DNA of 64,000 nt from Trichobilharzia regenti (Eukaryota > Platyhelminthes > Trematoda > Strigeidida > Schistosomatidae). Positions within the stretch are counted from its first letter, which is position 1; each line of letters begins with the position of its first letter. Location of the stretch: the NCBI GenBank assembly GCA_944472135.2, contig OX235270.1, forward strand, positions 74,223,168 to 74,287,167. Reading direction: 5' to 3'. The translations under genes were made by a program, and so were the position numbers. Under the pieces are notes generated by a model that was given only the letters and a program-made list of their open reading frames with translations, was not told the origin of the DNA and did not search any database. Positions 12,431-22,900 of this stretch are shown here, piece after piece.

Positions 12431-12742
12431 AGTATTGGTTTGTTGGGATTTGGTTGATTGGTTACAGAATTTCATCATGAGCCAACATCGGTTAGAGAAC
12501 AATTGGAAAACCTGAGAGTACTGGACAGCAATTTCGTCCTAGTTTGGGACTCCTCATCAGTAGGAACCCATCACAGGGGTTCGAACCCAGAATCTTCTGG
12601 TTATAAGGCGAGCTCGTATACCATTGAGCCACTGGGACCCAATCCAATGGCCAGCCCATGAATTGTGACTTCTGCGAATTCACGATATAGCGGAACCGCT
12701 AGCCAATGTCTTCGGCGAGTATTTTTCCTCACACCCGACCTG
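12431..12742 (-). repeat. SINE-1 copy, right arm of a 312-bp inverted pair
   Basis: Reverse complement of the copy at 8651-8962 with few differences, for example GACTTCTGCGAATTC against GACTTCTGTGAATTC. The 67-codon frames in both arms are the same SINE read in one frame and are not genes. Confidence 0.85.
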
Positions 12743-13454
12743 ATGCCGATGAAACGGGATGATGCAGTATCACTTATTCACTGATGTCGTCTTGAGGAGA
12801 ATTCACCGCTTACATTTTAATCAAGTTATATTCACTCTGCAGAAGGCTTAATATGTGACAACGAAATTTTTCTCTATTTCGACTATCATTTTTATTGCAA
12901 ATGAAAAGAATGCGTCCTGTAGAAATTGTAAAAGCGTGCAGTTCATTTCTTCATTTCGAAAATTTCATCACAAATATGGTTAAGTAACTTTAGACTCAAA
13001 TAAGCATAGCTGTTTTACGGCCTAATCAATTACAATTAATACACCAACTTTAATTCTCTCTCTGGATGCAACAATTATTTGCTGTCTTTTACAATACTTT
13101 CTACTATTTTCACACCTTTTTAATTTTAATCAATATAATAAGTATCAGGTATGTAACATGATATTTCTTATCAGATCAAAGCGATAAGCATATTTAATAA
13201 ATTCAATAGAAATAAGATTGCAGTGATCTTATCATTTCAGAATATATCCTTGAGCCAACATTTTTAATGTTGGAATCCAACCAATGAACGAATCCCTTGT
13301 ACTGAAATTTCAAGGCATATGAATATGTAACTAGCCTGATACGTTCTGGTGAAACTATTCACCATTGTAAGTGGAAATAATGACTGGCAATAGATTAATT
13401 AAAATATCATTGGGGACCATCCAGTCGTCAGTGAGGACAAATACTCGCTTATGA
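12743..13454. other. AT-rich, no feature seen
   Basis: Nothing supported on either strand. Confidence 0.55.
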
Positions 13455-13650
13455 CTCCGCCGGTGGCACAATGGTTAGGACTCTCGCCGATCATGCACAT
13501 GGTCCGGGGTTCGAGCCCACGCCGACACACACCTGATATCTATGGTCGGCCTGCGGAATTTGGGCTACCGATATCCACGCTGACAATTCCATACTTGTAC
13601 CAAAAATACACTGTGGAATCAAGTTGCAATCAAAAATAAAATAAATAAAA
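13455..13650 (+). repeat. SINE-2 (CR1-tailed), forward copy
   Basis: Head CCGGTGGCACAATGGTTAGG with a pol III A-box look, B box GGGGTTCGAGCCC, body TGATATCTATGGTCGGCC, tail CTTGTACCAAAAATACACTG then TGGAATCAAG and an A-rich end. A tRNA-derived SINE; this copy lacks the GCTGAAAATTCC perfect form (it has GCTGACAATTCC). Confidence 0.8.
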
Positions 13651-13703
13651 ATGATAGTAGTTGCGCTAAAATCACGAGTTAGTAAAAATTAGCATTTGTG
13701 AGC

Positions 13704-13885
13704 CATTTAGTTGGGTTCCAGTTGCTGAATGGTTTACAAGCTTGTCTTGTAACCAGAAGGTCTTCGGTCGAAACCACTGCGGGTGCGGACTGTCGATGAG
13801 TTCCAGACTAGGACGAAATAGCTGTCCAGTACTATCAGATTTTCAATGGTTCTCTACGTGATGTCAATCCGTGATCGATCATGGA
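13704..13885 (+). repeat. SINE-1 copy, diverged
   Basis: TTGGGTTCCAGTTGCTGAAT, TTGTAACCAGAAGGTCTTCG, a damaged B box (CGGTCGAAACC), GACGAAATAGCTGTCCAG and the TGGTTCTCTA tail. The hammerhead-like core is damaged (TCGATGAG). Confidence 0.7.
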
Positions 13886-16502
13886 AAACTTGTCAAAACA
13901 CGTTTAAATTTTCTAACTAATCTGAAACCTTTGGAGATTGGTGGATTTGTGAGTGGAAGAAATGTGTTTAGGATATTTCATCTTGATTTAAACGTGTGCA
14001 GAAAGAAGAAGAGCAGGCATTCTGTCAATTATGTTATTGAACACAATTTGATCATACTCACAGTTATTTAGGAACTTTCAACCCACTGAATTCAGTACGG
14101 CTGTACTGAAGCAAAATAACTATTCCCATAGCCGATTTGACACAGTCTACGAAACGGGATGATAGAGACAGAGTTTATTATTCTGTGGAAGTCGCACCAC
14201 AAAACTAGAGATACTTTGTTGGCTTATTTACTTACTGAATAAGAAATCTTATCGTGCAACTTTTCTTCTCAATGGTTGTTTATAACAATTAAATCATTAA
14301 GGTAACTAGGTCACATAAATTGCAGAATATATTCAATAAAGCTCATATCGGTTGACAAATAAAGCCACATAGACTGCCAAGCAACCGAAGAAATTCCATG
14401 GATTTAATCAAAGTGAAACTTCATAGGTGACTAAATTAATGACCATTTAGTTCCCTCCTTATTTTTCTTGTAACAGACAGGTGTTATCTGGAAGTAGAAA
14501 AATGAATAAATACCAGTTTTATAGATGAAAGGATCTGTGCAAATGTGAGTGTTTCAGGGTCATTCGTATTAAAGTAACGATGGTGTACTTAATAAAAGAT
14601 AACAATGAGGAACCAAAAAACGCCATTCAAAAACTCATATAACAGTCAGTGACCGAAAAAGTGAGACTTGAATTTATAGTGCAGGAAAGAGCTTAATACA
14701 AGGTGAAAGAGTAACCCACCTGAAAGTTTCACTGAAGTTCAGTTGTGTTCACTTCATTATGAAGCCCTACTGAAATGACATTGAAAACTGTGAAAAAAAT
14801 GTAAGCTCACCACTAATAAGTACCTTTATAAAATCTATCAGGTAGCATTATGTCATCCGACATCTCCATAGGAGGCTTAATTTTGCTGATAACTATTAAT
14901 TCCAGTAATAAAAAGAACATCTCAGCTTATAAAATGGATAAATATACGTTAAATTGCAACATTCCTTTTCAGTATGTCTTTTACCAAAATTTATTTCCTT
15001 GTGAACCTTGTGTGAAATGAAGCGAGATTCGAATTCATCAATATAATGAATAAAAGATTTGTTACTTCTCCTGTATTTGTTTAATCATAAAATATTTTGA
15101 ATTTTCACAGCTTGGTAAGCCTCAACTTATTTCATGGTCATGTTTTGATTTATTGGTAGAAGAGAGACAACAATAGGGGAGACGACACCTAATTTCTGCT
15201 TACTTCATTATTTATTGTTTACTATCCTAGCTTATTTGTTTGTATGCAAAAACATCACTTATTAGATAGAGCTGTTTATATTTGTTTGTTATTCTACCTT
15301 CGGGTTGTTTTCTTACAGCTATTATGGTCAATTTAATCAGATCGTGTACTCATGCAAATTATAAATGTATCATAAATTCCAAGTAATTTATTCGAAGTTG
15401 CTTGCTGCTTGGAGTTAATGATTAAAACAAAATGACAATCCTTCAAGTCGAGTCACAGCATTGTGAGTCATCACAGTTGACGAGAATGTAACAGTATTTT
15501 AAATAAGACATTTCTTCATACCAAGGATTACTATTTTATTTTTTAAGACAGATAACGTATTTTCATCCTCGAGAGCATGAAATAATTTCTTGAAAATTAA
15601 TAGACGAAATAAGGAGTTCAAAGATGGCCTCTCAGCAAAGGTTTATCCTTGATGTTTGTGTTTTTTTTATCAAGTTTAACCACATTCTTTAAAACACTAC
15701 ATTATATACGATTTAAATTTTGTTCTTCCTTGTGAAGTCAATCACACCAGTAATTCTTTTGCTTTTAAAATAATATTTAATCAGTGAATTGAAACATTAC
15801 GTGTCTTACACTTAATTAATTTTTCGGAATTTAAAAGATTCGTCTAGTGTTTTAGAAATTTAAAATATACAAGTTTAATTCGACATTATGTGTAAGTATT
15901 TCATTGGGAGACGAAAAGAGAAGAGAGGAAAAATGAAAACATTCTTTGACGTGGTTTGAGAACAAACATGCAATGATCACTTGCACTGAAGTATAACCTG
16001 ATGTCTGATATAAAAATATCTTATTTGTACATTAAAAATAAACATCCGTAGTGTTAGTTGTTTCATACACCCAAGGAAACATTGAAGTGTGGCAGTGGTA
16101 ATAATTTTCAAAAATCCCTTGCATTAGTGGCACCTTTGCTGTAGTCTTTTGAAATTATCTGTGGCGTTTGTATAAAGTGACTGATGAGAGCAACGTATTG
16201 CTTAGGTTAATGCATCAATTGTTTACTGTATAATGTGCACAAATAGTCAAAACAAAAATATTATTATGGAAAACAGCGGCATACTTTAAGATAATTAAGT
16301 CAAGATCAAAATGTGCGAAAGCAAATTCCTAGGCGAATACTTGGTCTAGTCCAAATGAAAGCAAAGTTTTCTATCTGTCTGAGTTTTTGTAGTCAAAAGA
16401 AATTGGCGCTAAAATTTATTTGAGGACTGAAGACTCAGTAAGTTAAAAGGATAAGCATTTTCTTGTAATAAATATTTTCCAGTAATAACTCAAAATGCAT
16501 AC
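13886..16502. other. AT-rich, no feature seen
   Basis: No exon, repeat or RNA recognised. Confidence 0.55.
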
Positions 16503-16668
16503 CTGATCGCAGTCTGTAGGTAACTGGCATATTCTGAAAACGCAGGTGAAAAATACCAAAGTCATATTACCCATTCGAAAGGCTGGGAACATATCACTCT
16601 GCAAGTGGTCACTTGATAAACCGGTATTTGAAAATTTTGCACTTAATAAGGGCTGTTTGTTTGAACAC
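16503..16668 (-). CDS. Candidate exon pair with a 37-nt intron, host gene unknown
   Basis: Minus strand: acceptor GATTTTTAG at 16669, exon 16668-16571, intron 16570-16534 (37 nt, GTAATATG to GTTTTCAG), exon 16533-16503 (31 nt), donor CAG|GTATGC. The only open frame enters in phase 2 and reads CSNKQPLLSAKFSNTG, then FPAFRM joined to EYASYLQTAI. Introns of 30-40 nt occur in schistosome genes. It lies downstream of the TAA of the EGF-like gene, so it would belong to another gene or transcript form. No start, stop or further exon was found. Confidence 0.25.
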
Positions 16669-18502
16669 CTAAAAATCAAACAAAAAGCGGATTATAACGC
16701 AATGGTCAAGTAATGAAGGTATTTGTTCACATTTGATTCTCACATCTCTGTTGCTAGATTGCTGGTTCATAAGCCCGGTAAAGACAAATGAAATGCAAAC
16801 ATTAACAATAAAAATTTAAGTTAAGCACGGTTATGCTTTTGTCATCCAGCTGATCAGTATTTACGTTTCTAAAAATTCATGAAGAATTTTTTCCAGCTTA
16901 TGTCTTCACAGATGCACATGGAAGACGACAGATAATTTTCCACTAAAGCTCTCCTTATAAAATCTGGGCTACAGAAACCATATAAGTTACTATCACAAAA
17001 TCTTCAGTTTCACCTAAAAATACTCCATGCCTTTTTGAAGTCGTTTGTATAGGAGTTATGTAGTTCCGCTTTAGGATCAAGGGTTAGGAATAAACATATC
17101 ATGATTAGTTTCTGCATTTCAAGTAACATTACTGGTGTCATTGGTAAGTGACAGATGGTATCATCTTTTAACAGTGACAGTATACACACAATTAGTTAGC
17201 GTGTATCGAAGTCTACTACTGTTAACTGTGAACATATCTCTTGTCTGAAAACACATCAGACGAACAGTCATTGTATTCTACGCAAAAGTAAATTTCTTAA
17301 AACTGTTTGTCTGTATTGAAATTTCAAAATATGTGTTTGGCTGTCTAGTTAATTTTAGTAGAAACACAAAACTGTTGAATTTCAAGTTAACTTAATTACA
17401 TATTTCGCTTTTCATAATACTGTCCACTGCATTTTAATGATACGTCGAACTGTGTAAGCAATTGTAGATGTAAAAAAATGCTTAATTTGTACTTTGAAGA
17501 AACGGAAACAGTGAAGTATCAAAAAACCCACCTTTGGTCGATTAGCAGTACGCCTGTTTCACGTGCCAACTGCTCCGAATATATGGACCTATTATTGCCA
17601 TAACAGTATTCAGCAGCAATAGTTTTGTAGGGCCCTGGATAAAAGATTCACCATAAATATAAAAGGTAACTTAATTTGAATTCACAATTTCACGCATGAA
17701 TTAATGTGTAGTTTCTACCCAGGTGAGGTAACAAACCTAACTGACCATATATTATGAGAACAAGTTACTACTATCGATATCAATAATACAAAAGCTACTA
17801 AAAGTCAAACAAGGGAGAATGGAATCTTGACCAGCTAGCATAAACGGGAAATAAAGTTGTATCAGTGCTCACTGGAAAATCACTATTGCCGGAGATTTTC
17901 AAGTAGACCTGTTGGTTGCATTTAAAGTGTTACTGTAGTCTGTATTATACAATGTCAGTCCCCAAAGTACTAAAATTCAAAATTATACATGCTTGCAAGT
18001 GATCGTGCTGGTCTTAATGGTAAATCAATGGTGAAGTGGGTAACGTGCATTCACTTCTAAGAAACGCAATTTTGAGGCTTTGATAATGTCGTTGTATGAG
18101 AAACAAGTACTCAAAACGCTTCAGTAAGGTCGGCGTAATGCTGACATTCAGAATCTCCAAACTCACCGTAAAACAGGTATAGAAGCATAAAACCCTTTAA
18201 CCCACTTGTAAAACATAGTCCTATGTGCGATATATATTGCGGTTACTTTGACATCATTTACAATAATTATTAGGTCAGTTTGATTCAAGGATAACGGCAT
18301 AAGACATGTTGTTAAGTCATTTAAAAGACACAAGATGGCGAGTAGACTAGTGTTTGGAAACAGTGATTCTAGTAAATTTGAATAGCTTAGCAGGTAGGTT
18401 CATGCAAGGAAGAGTGACATACAGAAAAACTAATGAACTGCTCTGATTCCGGCAGGTCACTGTTACACAGCAAAGTTCAACAGAAAAACCAAATACAAAT
18501 AG
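16669..18502. other. AT-rich, no feature seen
   Basis: No exon, repeat or RNA recognised. Confidence 0.55.
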
Positions 18503-18757
18503 CCAAGGACATTGTCTAAGGGTCGCACTATGTCATGAATCGGCAGAAATCGGAATTCATAGGCCATTGGATTGGGTCCCAGTGACTTAATGATCAACGA
18601 GCTCGCTGGTCTTGTAACCAGAAGGTCCTGGGTTCGAATCCCGATGGGCGCGTACTGATGAACAGTCCCAAACCAGGAAGAAACAGCTGGCCAGTACGCC
18701 CAGGTTTTCCAATGGTTCTCTAACTGATGTCAGCTCATGATGAAATCCTGAAATCAG
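18503..18757 (+). repeat. SINE-1 copy
   Basis: Leader GTCATGAATCGGCAGAAATC, then TTGGGTCCCAGTGACTTAAT, B box GGGTTCGAATCCC, ACTGATGAACAGTCCCAAAC, and the tail TCAGCTCATGATGAAATCC. Confidence 0.8.
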
Positions 18758-19804
18758 TGTCGAGATGAATTACTTATTACATGGTTGTCCTTATATTTAG
18801 TGCCTGGCATAAACAACAGAGATAACGTAAATGCACGTAAACACTAATTCATTCATTCGAAGGGGGTAGTGAAACTGTCGGAAAAGTCAGCTTGATTATA
18901 AGTAATGCTTCAAATGTATTTATCAGGTGATTTTGAATCCTCTTCTTCAATAACAAATAAATTATTTCATGAAGTGACAACATTCGGTCATGCCTTTCAG
19001 TTCATATTCTTATACAGTAAAACAAATCAGTTTCATTAAACATTTGTGAATGCTAGAAAGTTTGTTATTCATTTGTATAATGAGTTTGCTGCAATGGTGA
19101 TTCATCAGACACACTTGACAAGGTCCTTACTTCAAGTCACTACACTATATGAGAGGCTGTCTAAATATTTGCATTCAAGGTTGCAGATACGCCTTGCTGA
19201 CTTGTGAGTGCCAACTAGCACGAAACCTAGGTCCAAGGCTTCCTGTGGCCGATTGCCCTCAGCCATCTAATATCATCAAATCAATATGCACCGTGATGGT
19301 AAACTACCTAGAATGGTGGCAACATTACAACCCTACTGATAGAATTCAGTCTGAACCAATGCGAAGACTAAACACATCACACTAGTTACTAGTGTCAAAT
19401 CAAAATATTTGCATTCATTAGATAAATACGTTGCGGAAAATCAACCGCTGGTCGGCTTTCACTCTAAACAGTTACTCAAGAAGTTTACAATAACATTTCT
19501 CTTATAATCATATCACCCAGAAAAACTTTATCCTGTCCTAATTATACGACAGAAATACGCATATATCATGCATAAATTGCGGAATATATTTTATTATATT
19601 ATTACTCCATACCTTAACAATATACATATATGGCGATTATGTTACCTGGTTACATTTTGAAAATATACTTCTAATTCATCCTTACGAAAATGATGACATG
19701 AAGACTTATGCTTGATCTTAGAAAATTATGTGAATCCGGTGAGTGTGACTAATTCATTATTTATGTTTGACCTCTTCCTATGATATGATTTAATTTTACA
19801 TAAT
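18758..19804. other. Downstream flank of the EGF-like gene
   Basis: Holds the GC-richer island at 19142-19385. On minus, ATTAAA words lie close after the TAA of the gene and could serve polyadenylation; no strong AATAAA was chosen. Confidence 0.45.
19142..19385 (+). other. GC-richer island with a 78-codon frame, probably old repeat
   Basis: GTTGCAGATACGCCTTGCTG, AACCTAGGTCCAAGGCTTCC and GTGGCCGATTGCCCTCAGCC stand out in composition from the flanks. It looks like a piece of a retroelement but no domain is recognisable. Confidence 0.25.
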
Positions 19805-19981
19805 TTAATCAAAAGTATATGTCATAGAACACTCGCCTGAGGGATAAAGCAACAATGCATCCAAGCGTATGCGTAAACCAACAAATGCTGTAATGATTTC
19901 TTTATTGTTTTCACTCAGTATACGCAAACTTATCAGTGGACGTGTTGAAGCCTCTAATGGATTCATCATTGTACCAGTTGT
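19805..19981 (-). CDS. EGF-like gene terminal exon 8 with stop codon
   Basis: 59 codons including TAA, encoding PLISLRILSENN, then GLRIRLDALLLYPSGECSMT and a short end. The alternating hydrophobic pattern with one cysteine suits the closing strands of an extracellular beta-rich domain. Two AG acceptors lie 10 nt apart: the one at 19982-19983 gives phase 0 and joins exon 7 in frame; the one at 19992-19993 has a slightly better tract but would need phase 2 and breaks the frame. The phase match is why I assign this exon here. ATTAAA words lie at and just past the stop. Other exons could exist in the 7.7-kb intron. Confidence 0.6.
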   Translation of the reverse strand, partial: TTGTMMNPLEASTRPLISLRILSENNKEIITAFVGLRIRLDALLLYPSGECSMTYTFD

Positions 19982-22900
19982 CTGTGAAATTCTGTTGAAT
20001 AGAACAGGCAATATGTTTTATCCGATTAGTGGCAAACATAACCATGTAACTTAATAATAAAAAACAAGACAAAAAATTTATTAGCTCAATAATAATTAAG
20101 TAACTGCACTATTTTTGTTTGATATATATATATATATACACTTCAAGTTATCAGTATATAAGTCATGTTATTTCTAGACATTAATTTGATAGAAAACTTT
20201 ACTTCAGTATACCTCTCATTTAGTACAATTTATGTACACAAACAGAACTAAAAATATCTCTTCATATGATATTTGAATTTCTAGGAAGTTATGGAATCAC
20301 GTTTATCACTCTGTTTAGTTAATTTATCTCATGTGAGTACAAGGAAAAAACATTCATCATATACTGAGCATGAATAAATGTCACTGGTCAAGTATCTCAG
20401 ATTCACCAATGCCATTTCGACGAATAAAATAGACTGTAGCCATTTTTTAAATGAATTTGAATAGAAAATATCAGCTTTTTGTATGAATAGCCTCTGCCTG
20501 TCCAAGCAGTAGTTTGAATGAATCCCTTTTAAAATAATCTTTATTATTATATCCTTTAATTCCTAGAGGAACATAGGGCTTCAGCTGCGCACCTCCATTG
20601 CGTTCGGTTTTCTACCAACTTTTTCACCCAGCTCCAAGTCTGCCCACATCCTTTCATCTCCTCTTCACATGATCTCCTCCAAGTCACCCTCACACTGACG
20701 ATCAACTCGCCGCCCGCTTCCCTTTCGGGTTCCACTCGAGCGATGGCTTGTCTAGTGATGTCACTTGGTGATTTCCTCAGCGTATGGCCAATCCATCTCC
20801 ATTTCTTCATGCATATTTGTTTCACAATTGGTTCCTGGTTGGTTCGCTCCCAGAGATCTCTGTTGCTGATCTTTTCTGGCCAGCCATCTGATCTTGAGTA
20901 TTGAGCGAAGACAACTGTTAATGAAGGTCTGAAGTTTGTTTGAGATGCTCTTTATGACTCGCCAAGTCTCTGATCCCTATAGTAGCACTGACTTTATATT
21001 GGAGTTGTAAATCCGGATCTTATTTTTGATGGTGAGTGCTGTTGACCTCCACACAGATTTGAGAGTAATGAAAGCTTGTCTTGCTTTTCCGATTCTGGCT
21101 TTGATATCCTCGTCAGTTCCGCCTGTAGTTGAAACGATGCTTCTCAGGTAGGTAAAGGAGGTTGCTTCTTTCAGGTTCCACGCATTTATGCTGATTGTTG
21201 TCTGTTGTTGTTGGTGGTGGTGGTGTTGGCCAGGAATCTTCATCACCTCTGTTTTATCTATGTTCACCTGAAGTCATATCTTCTCTGGATGTTTCTTTTG
21301 CCAGCTTGTTGCTTTTCACTTGCATATATTCCAGTTTGTGTAAAATCAGAAATAAGCTTTGCTATTTCGAAATCCCTTCGTTTGATTTTTGAGATTTATT
21401 TTCTGTATTTATACAACACGGTCTGGTGAGCATATTTTATTTATATTTCGTACATGTGCAGAGATAAGTTTTTGCTCAATTTCCAAAATATTTAAAAGTC
21501 ATCAGCAGAAAGAGAGGTTGTGAAATCTCACTTTGTCGTTGCCTTTCAGTATACACCTGCAGCTTCACCTACAATGCCTTAGCATTTCTCCTCGGGTATT
21601 TGTCTATTTTGTATAATGTAATGACAGCTGTAAACAGAACAAATACTTACCCACTTTCTTGAATCATTGGCCTAATAGGTGTTCTAGAGATACATTTAAG
21701 CGGAATAATTTTATCTCTGCTGGGAGTACGCAGGGCATTATTGATAAGAACTTCTAAAATTCCCTCGTATTGTACAGTATCATGCTATAATGTAAAAACA
21801 AGAATGTTTTGTTAGATATTCCAGTGAAAAGGGTATGAGTTAGCTGAAGATAATTGTGTAACAAGACTTTGATATTAACTGAAGTATTTTTATTCACTAA
21901 CAAATTATGATGTTACAGGAAACGAAAATAGTGAATTCAAATGCCACATATGAATAAGTCAGTTAACTAATCGAATAAATTATTTTTAAATTCTGCTAAC
22001 GTGAACCGATAACAAAAGATGCTAGTATAACTAACAATTTACCACGCTAAGTGAAGTAAATTTCAACGGAACTGAAAAGAGTAGAGCAAGGCAGTTAACT
22101 AGTTGGTTATTTATTTATTTAGTTAGTTAGCTAGAGCTTAGCTACTCTGAACAAACTTTGCTGTAGTAGACTATGAGCCAAACTTAACTTATGTGAGGGT
22201 TGATTCTACTTTTCCGTTCCCATGCTAAAGTCGGCAGAGTGGGACTTCAACTTATAATCTGTCGGTTAGAAGGCGAATGCTCAAGCCGAAATGCTGTTGA
22301 TATGCACTGCAATACAAATGCAAACATAAGGAGGTCAGTCAACTGATAAGTAAGATAATATGTAGCTAATGGATTTCAAATTCAAATTTAAGAAGGGAAT
22401 TATGATGTATGAATGCTTACAATTGAAATCAATACTGTCTTTTACATCACTTAGAGTAGTTCTAAATAAGAAACGCAGATGACAAAATATAATAATCTTT
22501 TGATACAATGACAGTGACAACTGCTCTTTAAATATTATGCACCCATAACTTAGCAACAAAAAGTATGCTTCCAAAGATGTGTCTATAGAATTGTATCACA
22601 TAACTTTTACGTAATGCTGAAAGCGTTACTCGGTAGAAACTCATATAAGTTTAACGCTTTGTTTGTTGTATAACTGTTATGTATGACTTATAATTATGAT
22701 GACATATCTTAGAAGCATTTCTTTTCTTGCTAAGATAATATATTATTTATTATTTCTTTCTTTCACGTTCCAAGTGGAACATAGGGCTTCAAGTTGGAGG
22801 TTCGAAGTTTCTTTAGCAGTGGTGATTATTTTTACAGGATGAGGTTGCTAGCCTCATGCCCAACCTTCCCTCTTTACCAGTCTTATTACTGGATAAGTGA

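Noticed and set aside
13451..13639. Small frames at SINE-2 copies (also 24941, 28252, 29484, 61563)
   Set aside because: All share the same repeat-derived words; they are SINE-2 read in one frame.
18575..18650. tRNA gene
   Set aside because: A- and B-box-like words are present in all SINE families here, but the sequence does not fold as a complete cloverleaf and is followed by a SINE body.
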